This document shows positions 10,827 to 21,238 of a stretch of 40,000 nucleotides of DNA, in pieces. The notes under the pieces are model-generated. The model saw only the letters and a program-made list of their open reading frames with translations. It had not been told where the DNA came from and searched no databases. How positions within the stretch are numbered: position 1 is the stretch's first letter; each line of letters starts with the position of its first letter. The DNA comes from Symbiodinium natans (taxonomy: Eukaryota; Sar; Dinophyceae; Suessiales; Symbiodiniaceae): positions 205,565 through 245,564 of the forward strand of contig CAJNDS010002111.1 of the NCBI GenBank assembly GCA_905221605.1. Direction: 5' to 3'. The position numbers and the translations under genes were made by a program.

Positions 10827-11007
10827 AAGTGTTTCGTGCACATGACATGCCTATACAACATCGGTATTTACGACACTTCGTGGCTTCGCTGCGTGCCAAT
10901 GGCCGAAGCATCCAAGTCGTCATTTGCCGTGTTTCGTGCACATGACACGCCTAAAACATCGGTATTTACGGCGCTTCCTGGCTTCGTTGCGTGCCAATAA
11001 TGGCCAG
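10827..11007. repeat. Direct duplication, period about 99 bp
   Basis: The block gtgtttcgtgcacatgacat...acatcggtatttacg...cttcgtggcttcg...gtgccaa at 10829-10905 returns at 10928-11003 with a few substitutions. It directly precedes the 40-bp array. Confidence 0.8.
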
Positions 11008-11230
11008 AGTACCCATGTCCGCACAATGATCGTGTTACCAGAGCATCCATGCCCGCACGATGATAACGTCCGTGTTACCAGAGCACGCATGTCCGCACAA
11101 CGATGACGTCCGTGTTACCAGAGCATCCATGTCCGCACGATGATAACGTCCGTGTTACCAGAGCATGCATGTCCGCACCATGATAACGTCCGTGCTACCA
11201 GAGCATCCATGTCCGCACGATGATAACGTC
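11008..11230. repeat. 40-bp tandem repeat, about 5.5 copies
   Basis: Units beginning gagcatccat or gagcatgcat occur at 11041, 11081, 11121, 11161 and 11201, each exactly 40 bases apart. The unit continues gtccgcacgatgataacgtc then cgtgttacca. The first copy is shortened. The 40-bp period does not keep a reading frame, so the array is not a coding repeat. Confidence 0.93.
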
Positions 11231-11490
11231 GTGAAACTTGTGGGGGGCGACAACCTGTGCGAAAACATGGCAGGTACCCTGAAGCAGAAACTTCGGCGAG
11301 GCAACAAGTTAGGGAGATGTGCAAAGCAAGCTGGTGCTCACATAGACGCACTGAGTGCTCTGTTTGTACAGGAAGCACCGGCCATGCGCGACTTTTTGAA
11401 CTGCCTGTGCATCCACGCGAATGACGTCCAAGACACTCTCCCACCCAACCAAGCCTTCGTAGACACTACGTGGCTGGACATGCCGGAGCC
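11231..11490 (+). CDS. Exon of an unrecognised, possibly transposase-derived dinoflagellate gene
   Basis: The plus frame reads VVKLVGGDNLCENMAG, then TLKQKLRRGNKLGR, CAKQAGAHIDALSALFVQ and DVQDTLPPNQAF, and runs to a good donor (GAGCC then GTGAGT) at about 11491. A pattern of basic GDN..LK..L.R.N..GR followed by a helical HIDALS block resembles the last part of multicopy dinoflagellate proteins that I suspect derive from DDE transposases. That family link is memory-based and weak. The 5' boundary is unclear, because the frame enters the 40-bp array without an obvious acceptor. The array may have invaded the preceding intron. Confidence 0.4.
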
Positions 11491-12590
11491 GTGAGTTTGA
11501 AAACTGTTCGAAAAGAGGCAAAACCTTCAACGCAAAAATGCCGAGCTTTTGCTGTCTTTTTTAAATTGCAAGAATTTACTTTGCGATTCGGACCCTCTTA
11601 ATGACCACTCCTAAAAATGTGGCCAAAACATAGGCGAGAGTACATTTTTGACATTTTCTGAAGTGTCGCAACATTCTGTGCTCTGCTCTGCAAGCACTTC
11701 ATGCCGCTGATTGCGCGGCAAACGAAGTACGTCATGCCATATCTTAGTATGGCTAGATATGGCCAGGTGCTCTTTAGATCTATTTAGCCTTTCCACCTTC
11801 GAAAGTACCATGCAAGGATCACGTGCAGCATCCCACAGCCTGAATTTGCCAGTGCACGCTCAGCGTGACCCCTATGCCTATATGCCTCAGTGCCCGGGCC
11901 ATGCACCATCAGCGAAACAAAAGGTCCACGTCTGCGGGCGTCTTGCAGCACCCCGCCAAGGTTCCAAAGCTTGTGCCAGAGTCGGAGAGCTTCGCTGGAG
12001 CCTCAGCCGTGCTAGCAGCTAGCGCCCTATCCACCTCAAGCAACAGGACCGATGGAAGCATTGTAAGGCGAGGCACAGCGCTCCTGCATCACAAGCTTCA
12101 CCTTCCGTGCCGTCTGTGCCATTGTAGCCGCACGCAACGTGCACCAAGCACCTGAAGCTGCAAACAGGTCCCGAGATGCCCTGAACAGGCAAAGCCAGCA
12201 AAGCCCAAACGCGCTTCGTGCTCAACCCCTTGTCATCCCTTGTCTCCGCGACGTTCCGCAGATAGGCCCAGTTTACTGGAAACTGCACGAATAATCAATC
12301 CACGGCACACCAAAGAAAGCGCTGCAAAGGTTGCCATGCCAGGAAGTTGGGTAGTCATTCTAGCCGCGGAAACTTGAAACGAGCTCAGTTGTTTTTGCTG
12401 GCTTGAGGCATGACTTGCGGCTACATCGCTAAACTCCAGATTTGCTGTGAACCAGACCGTGAGTTGCCTACTTGCTGCGACGGGCCCATACAATAGTGAC
12501 AGAAACTAAAGCCAGCATCCATCCCAATAGAAGCACACTGTCAGTGTGTACATATAAATACAAATAAATTACACCACCGAAGACCCCAAA
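11491..12590. other. No supported gene
   Basis: Mixed-composition sequence with short frames on both strands and no motif. It begins as the presumed intron after the exon ending at 11490. Confidence 0.4.
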
Positions 12591-12595
12591 CAGTC

Positions 12596-12755
12596 AAAGG
12601 CACGTCAAAGAAACAGTGGAGACGACGGGAGACAAAGGGAGACGAATGGAAACAAAGGGAGGCGAGGAGCACAGCAACCCGGCAAAGCTACTCACACGAA
12701 GGGAGACAAAGGCAGACAAAGGGAGACTGGAGCCCAGGAACCCGGCAACAATCAT
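12596..12755. repeat. Imperfect gggagacaaa repeats
   Basis: Short units of the type gggagacaaagggagacg appear at about 12620-12665 and again at 12695-12730. Each cluster is followed by a copy of an agc(a/c)caggaacccggcaa-like segment, indicating an older duplication of about 70 bp. Confidence 0.7.
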
Positions 12756-12831
12756 TAGAATGTCGGCAATCCTTAATGAATTTAGAACCCCAACAGTAGA
12801 CGGTTTGGGGAATAAATAAATCATAATAAGT

Positions 12832-12990
12832 ATAATATAAATAAATAAATATATATATTTATTTATTTATTTATTTAATATCATATCATATAATATAATA
12901 TAATATAATATAATATAATATAATATAATATAATATAATATAATATAATATAATATAATATAATATAATATAATATAATATAATATATAT
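12832..12990. repeat. AT-rich microsatellite, (AAAT)n then (TATAA)n
   Basis: A TTTA/AAAT block with inverted symmetry (12840-12880) is followed by about 19 copies of the pentamer TATAA (12887-12985). The frame coding YYIIL strings on the minus strand is a consequence of the repeat. Confidence 0.95.
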
Positions 12991-15100
12991 ATGCAACACA
13001 CGTGCGTGCTTCGCACGCGCTTGGTGTCTGCATCCTGGCTATGTAAGGGAGTATTGAGCAAACAGGGTCGGGCAGGCAGAAGCAGAAGCCACTAAGTTCA
13101 AAATCGAAACAGCAGAGAGTATTCGGCCAATGGGGTCGGACAGGGAGAATCTGAAGCCACTAAGTTTTAAAAGCTCAATCCGCAGTCTGAAATGGGGCCT
13201 TGAAGGAGGGCCTTTCCGGTAGACACCGATGCAAACATCCAGAATCGTCAATCCCAATCAACCCAGCTGAGCCCTTGCCAGTGTCATGGAATCACAAGGT
13301 GACTTCCGATCTTTTCACGCTTAGTCAGTCTGTCTTCGCCGGCTGCTCCGCAAAGCGGCCTTGGCAGAAATGCGCTCAAGGATTCTGTGCACGTGAAGCC
13401 CGGATGTCCCGAAGGTGCTGCGTATCTGGATCCCCTTCAATGGCAAAGTGCAAAGACCAAGTCTGCGAGCGCTCTTGCTTGTGGTGGTGGGAAAATGCCC
13501 AGAACACCCATGAATGATGGCTGGCATGGCATCAGCCTCAACATTTTCACGGTTCAAGCCTAACCTCAAAGACAAGTGAAGTGACACCTGAACTGGAAGA
13601 ATGTTGCGGGTACTGTGCAAGGTCCTACAGTAGTTCGATTTGTTTGCTTTAAGTGTCAAGCCCGACTCAAGCTATGTCCTGCCTGCTTACAGCGCGCAGC
13701 TTAGCTCCACTCAGCACAGCTTAGGGTTGTTACTTGGCACCACACGCATACGCAACTCTCTCAGCTCTGCAGCGCGAGCAGGGTCAACTGCCATCAGCAA
13801 TTTTGGGCTTGGAGGGCGGCTTGAGCACAAGATCCCCACATCAGACGCAACAATGGTCACATGTCAGACAGGCCTGCAGTCCTTGGCTGCACGAATAAAC
13901 ACAACTGGGACTGGACGATGAACTTGGAAACCTTGAGGGTTTGCCAACGGAGCATATGAAGAGGGACACCTTCTAAAACATGTGTCCATCTCACACCGAA
14001 ACTTTGCTGCCGACAGTCCCCCCGCAAATGCTTTGGCCTTTGTCGTCGGACCTTCCCACATAAAAAGCAGCTTTTGCCAAAAAAGAGCGGACGGCTCTCC
14101 TCTTGCTCTCCTGCTCTCCTGCCATAACTTGAGGTGACTCCTGGTGTTTCGGGCTGCCTCGCCTTGAAAACCACATGTAGGTGGCACCAGCTCCCAGAAG
14201 GAGCACCACCTGAAGCAGTGCGGAACTTGCTGGGCTAATGAAACTGAAAACTTAAGTTTAGGGCGGCTACGAACTGGCAAGAGAATGGCAGCACATACCC
14301 GTTCATTTTCGTTTGCAGCCTCTGTCCTGTGCCGCTGACTGTCTGCCACGCCATGCTCTCATCTGTCCTCGACTATTCCTCACCTTTTCACGTTACTCTG
14401 AGATGCTGAGTTCAAGTCGACAGCGACTCCTGGTAGTGGCATGGATTCGCCTGCCGCGGGTGGCACAACGCTCTGGGGGACAGGAGAGCAGAGCATTCAT
14501 GCAGACAAGGCCATGTCAATTGGGTGCTGGCTCGGAACTGACCTTTTCATCAACACACAGGAACTGATGATTGCCAGCCAATGAATGCCCGCATTCTGGA
14601 ACATCAACCTAGCTCAGAAGGCCGACCCTATCCACCTTGAGCCCTTCTTTGAGGGGTGCCATGTCCCTGATAAATCCGGAGCCCTCTCTGCGTGTCGACT
14701 AAAAAACTTTGCTGCCGCGTCCTTGGATCTCCTGTTTGGTCTTTCTTTTGCAAACTAGTGAAGCCGCGAAGCTAAATCTTCGCTGCCTCTCGGTGGATCG
14801 CCATTCACACGCTGCCATAGTTCCTGGCAAATGCGTGGCTACCTGACCCCAGCGGCCCTGATTACGATCCGAACGACGGTCATACAGAGGTCGAGCGCCC
14901 CCAGGAACTCAACAGCCCAACATGATGCAAGACATCATGCTAACGCATAACATATCAATCACACAACGCAACCCTTCATCTTTTCCATGGATGGCAAGCT
15001 CGTGGCAGGCGGCATCTGACTGAAAGTGACATGCACAAGCGAAATTCACCTCGGCTTCCTGCCGGGAAGCGTTTGGAACAAGCAAACACCCGATTCAAAT
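12991..15100. other. Non-coding or unrecognised sequence with small duplications
   Basis: A diverged direct repeat (ggggtcgg...gaagccactaagtt) occurs at about 13065-13100 and 13131-13166. At 14833-14924 the plus frame reads AWLPDPSGPDYDPNDGHTEV before a stop, and a related copy lies at 16009. No complete gene is apparent. Confidence 0.4.
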
Positions 15101-15112
15101 TTTTGTGACGGA

Positions 15113-15225
15113 CCCCCCCCCCCCCGCCCGGTGGGACCCTCCCGCCTGTCGGCGGCTCCCCTAAAATCCCCCTTGAGACCCCCCCTGGACCCCCCCCCAG
15201 GACCCCTCTGCGAACTGCCGGACGT
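15113..15225. repeat. C-run rich block
   Basis: A 14-base C-run is followed by spaced C-runs (ccccccctgg, ccccccccagg). Low complexity; both strands stay open here only because of composition. Confidence 0.75.
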
Positions 15226-15529
15226 TCTGAAACTTGTAAGACGCCTCACTTAATGCAACTGCGCATCGTTGAGCCGGCACCATAGCTAGGTGCGTTGGGC
15301 CCCAGTCTGAACACGGCCCGAAACGAGCCAGAAAAAAAGAACCAGAAACCCGAAGTCCCAAAAAACCTAAACCAGCCTGATGTCATATTCGGCCTGGTTT
15401 TCTGACTCGGCTGCTTCCCATTTTCCGACTCGCACCTCCCAGATTTCTGACTCTGTGCCCGACTCGCGTTTGGGACTTGGATCTCATACATTCGCGCCCA
15501 AAGCTCCTCAGCCCAGCGAAAAAAAAAAC

Positions 15530-16000
15530 CTTCCAAGCGCTGCGCCACAGCTCTGCGAAGATTAGGCCCCAGTCGGTATGAAGATGTGTACACACACATG
15601 TATGCTGCTCCGCTACCGAAATTCTGCGCGACCCACAACATTGCAGACGTTGGCGCTGCTCATGACACATTGCCACTGTGGAACCATTCGGTTGATTTGC
15701 TCGTCATTGCCATACCCATTGCGCAAGGCATCCCGCGAAAGCTACAACCCACTGGAGATTGTGGATCAAAGTCCCCCATGTTGGGGGGGGCGCAGCCACT
15801 CCCATTTTGCAAACAATAAGGTGCTTTGTACGAGGGGGCACCTAATTAAAGCTCCCCAGAGCAGGGAAAGAACCTTCCAAGCACTGCTCCAGCAGCTCTG
15901 CGAAGATTCCGTCCTATGCAGATGTGTACACATACATGCTGCTCCGCTGCCCGTAATTCCCCGCGACTCACAGCAATGCAGATGTTGGCGCTGCGGTCAG
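15530..16000. repeat. Diverged direct repeat of about 130 bp
   Basis: Positions 15530-15663 (ccttccaagcgctgcgccac...agctctgcgaagatt...agatgtgtacaca...tgctgctccgct...gttggcgctgc) return at 15868-16000 with about 80 percent identity by eye. Between them, 15770-15840 holds one stray copy of the G-run/cgcagcc element of the 7.7-8.8 kb cluster (gggggggg cgcagccactcccattttgcaaacaa). Confidence 0.75.
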
Positions 16001-16008
16001 TGGTACTG

Positions 16009-16140
16009 TACCTCCCTGACCCCAATGACCCTGATTACGACCCGAGCGACTCCAATGTCCGAGGACGTCCCAGGTCATAGGTCATACTGAGTCATACTGA
16101 GGTCACTCGCCCCGAAGAACCAGTCCAACATGACGCATCG
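16009..16140 (+). other. Diverged second copy of the LPDP..PDYDP module
   Basis: The plus frame reads YLPDPNDPDYDPSDSNV and then breaks in an expanded ggtcatactgag repeat. The following gaggtcactcgccccgaagaac matches the tail of the 14833 copy. This is probably a decayed member of a dispersed family; no function can be given. Confidence 0.45.
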
Positions 16141-16399
16141 CAATGCCACCGGCTCGGGACTCGGGACCGGGCCTTGAACTTCCTCTTCTGGTCTGCCTCG
16201 ATTCGCCGCGCTACCATGCCGTGTTCATCACAGATTGTTGTCTGCAGATGCCCCGCAGTTTGAACACCCCATTGCTATCAACGTCCCTCCAGCTATGCTT
16301 CGCCGAAGATACTGACCGGAGCATAGAACGCTCGATGTCGATGTCGGATTGAGATGAGTAAAATCAAGCACTTTCAACCCCCCTCCAAGCACTGGACTG

Positions 16400-16636
16400 T
16401 CAGCTTTGTAGTGTCCACACCCGACAGCTTGTCCTAAGAAGTGAGAGTCCCATGTGGTAACACTGCTTGAGCTTCCGGGTCATCTTTACAAGCGACTTTG
16501 CCTTCATCTCCTCACGCCATTTCTGCGACATGGGCAAATCGGCGCGATCCGAATAGCTTGTCCTCAGGTCACTGACGCTTGCGGCGTGTGCTTCAGTAAC
16601 TTTCCGTGCCCATGGGATCCTGTCAAGGGAAGACAT
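16400..16636 (-). CDS. Uncertain open frame, no family recognised
   Basis: The minus frame of 78 codons begins MSSLDRIPWARKVTEAH and is rich in Lys, Arg and Glu with helical character (PMSQKWREEMKAKSL). It could be an exon of an unidentified gene. The opposite strand is also open (16454-16978), so coding status is unproven. Confidence 0.25.
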   Translation of the reverse strand: MSSLDRIPWARKVTEAHAASVSDLRTSYSDRADLPMSQKWREEMKAKSLVKMTRKLKQCYHMGLSLLRTSCRVWTLQS

Positions 16637-17368
16637 GGTCGTTGGTCCGTCAAACGCATTTCCATTGACTGCCCTTCAAGGTACGAGGACGAGGCGGAGG
16701 GCACTTTCACGAACTCTGGGTTGCCAACCAATCCGCTTCCAGACCGACGGCACATGTCGGCAAACAACCGCAAAGGACCTCGGATTTGTATTCATTGTTC
16801 TGCTCCCCGCCTGGGGCCTGGGGAGGGGTGCGCTTCCCCCGAAAAGCTGACGATACACAAGCAACAAGCAAATGCGAAAATCACAGCCTGTCTCCTGCTT
16901 ACAGACCTCCGAGATTTGCGACTCGCACACGATGAGCAACCAGCACACCGCAAAGGACTGGCAAACAAAATCTTGTGACTAACCTTCTGACATCCACTTC
17001 CCACGCTACTTCCCACTCCCCTAAACTTGTCAAAGGGTGTTGGGCTTTGCGCTCGCATGCCCCGACTGCCACTGTGCTTCCCCACACACAAGGGTACCAT
17101 CCTTGCACACAAGTGTAGGTATTGTAGGCCGAACCACCCCTTCTTCGATCAGAGCTGGGCCCGCGGGCACTACGATGGCTCTTCACGACGGTCTTCCAGG
17201 CTATCCATGTTACTACGTGATCCCTCTCAAAACCGGAGCTCGGATCCTGTTCTTTTTCAGGGCCTTCTGTTTCTCAGAGGGCATTAAGGGGTTGCCACCC
17301 ACACGCCCTAAGTCTGAAAACCGGTGATGTCAGTGCTCACAGGTCGTGTGTTGATTGTGGGCCTCTCC

Positions 17369-17370
<2 letters not shown>

Positions 17371-17412
<42 letters not shown>
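17371..17412. repeat. (CT)n microsatellite
   Basis: About 20 uninterrupted CT units on the plus strand. Confidence 0.95.
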
Positions 17413-17639
17413 CACGCTAGGCCGCCCCCTTAAGGGGAGCCGCCCCGAAGGGTGCGAGAGTCCCAGGTGCCAGTCTGAGAACCCGCCCACGTTCTTCGGG
17501 TGTAAAGGACCTCTCTCTTCTCCAAACTTCTCTCTCGTGGGAAAGGGATTTCAAAGTTTAATTAAAGGACCGGATAACCCCACATGCAAAGTTTTCCATT
17601 CATAAAGAGTAAAGAAGTGATAGAGGATAAAAGAGTGAG

Positions 17640-17845
17640 AGAGCGAACGAGTGAGTGCGTGGCCGTGAGTGAGTGCGTAACTGAAGTGGAGACGAGCTCG
17701 TGAAAGCGTTCATGTGATGTCAGGTGCGTGAGTGAACGTAGTGTGCGCGTGATGTGTGGTGCGTGGTGCATAGTCCGTGATGTGTGTGCGCGTGTGATGT
17801 GTGATGTGTGCATGGTGTGTGGTGCGTGGCGCACGGCCGAGAGCT
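17640..17845. repeat. TG-rich degenerate array (gtgagtgcgt / tgatgtgtggtgcg)
   Basis: Short degenerate units of 10-14 bases built from gtg, gcg and tgatgtg. A closely similar array lies at 20900-21112. Confidence 0.8.
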
Positions 17846-18160
17846 TCGTGAAGGTCTGGAGGCCCTCGACGTGGATCGGACCCTCTTCACCAGAGCATCT
17901 CCATGTTTCTTTGAACTCCTGAGATCGGAAGCACTGCTCACATAGACAGCATAATGTTGTATCCTGATTAGTGTGCTCCCCCGGAATTGTGGAAAAAAAT
18001 CCAAAAATTATTCAGGGGGATCTATTTGAGGAGGACCCCCGGAACTGTGAAAAAAAATCGGGCGATGCAAAATTTCGGCGAGGCTGTCGAATGGTGTTGT
18101 CGTCCATAAATCGCTTCTGAACCGAGCCTGAGAGACCAAAGATCAAAAGTTTAAAGACTG

Positions 18161-18600
18161 AAACCTTGAGGCCTGAGGTTGTCGGGCCCTGAAATCTTCA
18201 GTCTCCAGGCCGGGCCCAGGGCTAAGATTTCCTTATTAAATTCTTTTGTACCGAGGCCGGGCAATCAAATTTCAAAGGGGGTAGTCCAGCAGCTGCCCGG
18301 ATGCCGTATAATATAAAAGTTTGCTCCCCCGGAATTATATTTTTTTTTGCGGGCTAGTTGGGTTTGGATCCAGAGGCCTAAGGGCTGAGGTTTCCTAAAC
18401 CTTGAGGCCTGAGGTTGTCGGGCCCTGAAATCTTCAGCCTCCAGGCCAGACCCAAAACTAAGATTTCCTTATAAAATTCTTTTGTACCGAGGCCGGGCAA
18501 TCAAATTTCAAAGGGGGTAGTCCAGCAGCTGCCCGGATGCCGTATAATATAAAAAGTTTGCTCCCCCGGAATTATATTTTTTTTTGCGGGCTGGCTTGGT
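18161..18600. repeat. 236-bp direct duplication
   Basis: aaaccttgaggcctgaggtt starts at 18161 and again at 18397. Both copies run through gtaccgaggccgggcaatca and gtagtccagcagctgcccgg to a T-run and gcgggct, with only a few changes, so the duplication is recent. Confidence 0.95.
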
Positions 18601-18610
18601 TGGGATAGAT

Positions 18611-18803
18611 GGATCCCCTTTAAATTCATATAAACTCATCCCTCTTAAAATCGTATGGATCCCTCTTAATTTCATATAGTCTCACCCCGTTTAGAATCAT
18701 ATGGATCCCTTTTACACTCATACGAGCTCATCCCTTTTAAAATCATATGGATCATATGGATCCCTTTTAAATTCATATAAACTCATCCCTTTTAAAATCA
18801 TAT
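18611..18803. repeat. 46-bp tandem repeat, four copies
   Basis: Units starting ggatccc at 18611, 18657, 18703 and 18758, with a 9-bp ggatcatat insertion before the last. Each unit is itself two related halves of 23 bases (cccttttaaa...catat). Confidence 0.93.
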
Positions 18804-18811
18804 AAAACCAG

Positions 18812-18972
18812 ACCCCCCCCCCCCCCCAAATTGCCCCCCCCCCCCCCCCCCCTCTAAAGAGCGGGATCCTTTCGTTGAGGGGGGGGGGGGGGAGGGGGGG
18901 GGGGGGAGGGGGGGGGGGGAGGGGGGCGGGGGGGGGGGGGGGGAGGGGGGGGGGGGGAGGGGGGGGGGGGGG
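18812..18972. repeat. C-run followed by long G-run tract
   Basis: C-runs at 18813-18827 and 18834-18852 are followed, after a 26-base spacer, by about 94 bases of G broken only by single A or C. The two halves can pair as a hairpin and the G tract can form quadruplexes. Read lengths of such runs are often wrong in assemblies. Confidence 0.9.
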
Positions 18973-18997
18973 CCACACTAATCAGCAGACAACATTA

Positions 18998-19739
18998 CAC
19001 GTGAAGCCGAGTCTGAGTCTCATCTGCAAAGTGCACGATGTGCATGCATAGTCCAGCAACAAGCAGAGTCGCAAGCTTGTCCGCGAAGTCGCACGCACGT
19101 TTCTCTTTGCGCCGACTTCCCAGTACGGGTTGCACAGCGCGTCGTAGCTTCGGTGCACAGATGGCGAAGATCTCTGGAGCACGATCATCCCTTATCCTAA
19201 ACCTCAAGCCCTAAGCGACGGCAACAACCTAAGGAACCAAACATGCATTGCTCCAGAGCTCTCATTTTCTAAACCGACTATTAAATCCCTAGAGTTCCTG
19301 GGACCTAGTGGGTCTTACCTTTTATAGCTTATTGGCAAGTCATGCACTGTTGATGGCCTGAAAGCTTGGGGAGAGGCCTTAGCCCCGAGAAGACAGATCC
19401 CCAAAACCCTGAAGAGGAAGCACGCAAGGTTCAGCAGCAGCTTAAGTGGACCCCAGTCCATCCCTGAATCCCCGAACTGGATTCCGTGCAGTTCATTTAA
19501 TTGAAGCCTGCCGTATTGGTTCTGTATGTGTGCGCTGGCTGATTCCGGGGTCCTGGGTCGGTGCCTAAACCTTAGGGAAACCAGGACAACAGTCGGAAAC
19601 TGAGGAGCAATTCGTTTGATTCCAGCAGTAGCCTACAGATAGGGAAGAGGAAAAGGGAAGCCAGCACGAAGTCCATCTCGACCGGCCATTCTTGGGTAAT
19701 CCGGAGGAGCTTCCTGAAGCTGAAGCGGCGGAGCTTAAC
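18998..19739. other. No supported gene
   Basis: Ordinary composition, with one minor telomere-like stretch at 19195-19215. The short minus frames are not convincing. Confidence 0.4.
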
Positions 19740-20890
19740 CGCGCCTGCCAACACGTTAACGACGCCTGTGTCGCGCCTGCCAGCGTTTCGCGAGCCCCCG
19801 AAACGCGCGCGGCACCGGTCCAGGGCCCCTAAGCACTGTGCCTGCCAGCACAAACTACGCCTGTGTCGCGCCTGCCAACGCCTGTGTCGCGCCTGCCAGC
19901 GTTTCGCGAGCCCGCGAGGCGCGCGCGGCACCGGTCCAGGGCCCCTGAGTACTGCGCCTGCCAGCACAAACAACGCCTGTGTCGCGCCTGCCAGCGTTTC
20001 GCGAGCCCCCGAGGCGCGCGCGGCAACAGCCCAGGGCCCCTAGGTGCCGCGCCTGCCAGCACGAACGACGCCTGTGTCGCGCCTGCCAGCGTTTCGCGAG
20101 CCCCCGAGGCGCGCGCGGCAACGGCCCAGGGCCCCTAAGTGCCGCGCCTGCCAGCACGAACAACGCCTGTGTCGCGCCTGCCAGCGTTTCGCGAGCCCCC
20201 GAAACGCGCGCGGCACCGGTCCAGGGCCCGTGAGTACTGCGCCTGCCAGCACAAACAACGCCTGTGTCGCGCCTGCCAACGCCTGTGTCGCGCCTGCCAG
20301 CGTTTCGCGTGCCACCGAGACGCGCGCGGCACCGGTCCAGGGCCCCTGAGTACTGCGCCTGCCAGCACAAACAACGCCTGTGTCGCGCCTGCCAGCACGA
20401 ACGACGCCTGTGTCGCGACTGCCAGCGTTTCGCGAGCCCCCGAAACGCGCGCGGCACCGGTCCAGGGCCCCTGTGAGTACTGCGACTGCCAGCGCAAACA
20501 ACGCCTGTGTCGCGCCTGCCAACGCCTGTGTCGCGCCTGCCAGCGTTTCGCGAGCCCCCGAGAGACGCGCGCGGCACCGGTCCAGGGCCCCTGAGTACTG
20601 CGCCTGCCAGCACAAACAACGCCTGTGTCGCGCCTGCCAGCGTTTCGCGAGCCCCCGAGGCAACAGCCCAGGGCCCCTGGGTGCCGCGCCTGCCAGCACG
20701 AACGACGCCTGTGTCGCGCCTGCCAGCGTTTCGCGAGCCCCCGAGGCGCGCGCGGCAACGGCCCCTAAGTGCCGCGCCTGCCAGCACGAACGACGCCTGT
20801 GTCGCGCCTGCCAGCGTTTCGCGAGCCCCCGAAGCGCGCGCGGCAAAGGTCCAGGGCCCCTGAGTACTGCGCCTGCCAGCACAAACGACA
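19740..20890. repeat. GC-rich 95-bp minisatellite, about eleven copies
   Basis: The block acgcctgtgtcgcgcctgcc followed by agcgtttcgcgagcccccga, cgcgcgcggca, ccagggcccct and cctgccagca recurs with a 95-bp period (for example 19973, 20068, 20163). Extra 22-base insertions of the cgcctgtgtcgcgcctgcca part occur near 19861, 20264 and 20507, and short deletions near 20660 and 20760. Because 95 is not divisible by 3, a frame cycles through three peptides every 285 bases. Frames of over 400 codons on the minus strand and many on the plus strand simply reflect the lack of stop codons in this unit. I do not call a gene. Confidence 0.93.
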
Positions 20891-20894
20891 CCTG

Positions 20895-21112
20895 TGACGT
20901 TTCCCGCGTGATGTGGTGCGTGATGCGTGATGTAGTGCGTGATGCGTGACGTGGTGCACGTGATGTGGTGCGTGATGTTGTTGTGCGTGATGTTATTTGG
21001 TGCGTGATGTGGTGCGTGTGATGTGGTGCGCGTGATGTGGTGCGCGTGATGTGGTGCGTGTGATGTGGTGCGTGATATGTAATGCATGTAGGTGCGTGAT
21101 GTGCGTGATGTT
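20895..21112. repeat. gtgatgtggtgcg degenerate tandem array
   Basis: Repeats of tgatgtggtgcgtg with variations, related to the array at 17640-17845. Confidence 0.88.
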
Positions 21113-21238
21113 GAAGGAGGAAAGAAAGAAAGAGGAAAGAGAGAAGGAAAGAGAGAAGAAGCAAGGAAGGAAGGAAAGAGGAAGGAAGGAAGGGAGGAAG
21201 GAAGGGAGGAAGGAAGGAAGGAAGGAGGAGGAGCGCGG
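21113..21238. repeat. Homopurine tract
   Basis: About 125 bases of almost only G and A on the plus strand (ggaaagaaagaaagagg, then ggaaggaaggaa units), interrupted by a single C. A polypurine mirror-like tract of this size can form triplex DNA. Confidence 0.92.

Larger units (their letters stand above)
17952..18997. mobile_element. Foldback/MITE-like element of about 1.05 kb with 24-bp terminal inverted repeats
   Basis: The left end reads taatgttgtatc then ctgattagtgtg (17952-17975). The right end is its inverse, cacactaatcag then cagacaacatta (18974-18997), with two mismatches in 24. Inside are two 236-bp direct copies, four 46-bp units and a C-run/G-run foldback. No transposase frame is present, so it would be non-autonomous. 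A target-site duplication is not obvious. Motif ctcccccggaatt occurs next to the left end and again at about 18323 and 18560. Confidence 0.62.

Noticed and set aside
12887-13061. Frame with YYIIL repeats as membrane protein
   Set aside because: Pure pentanucleotide microsatellite.
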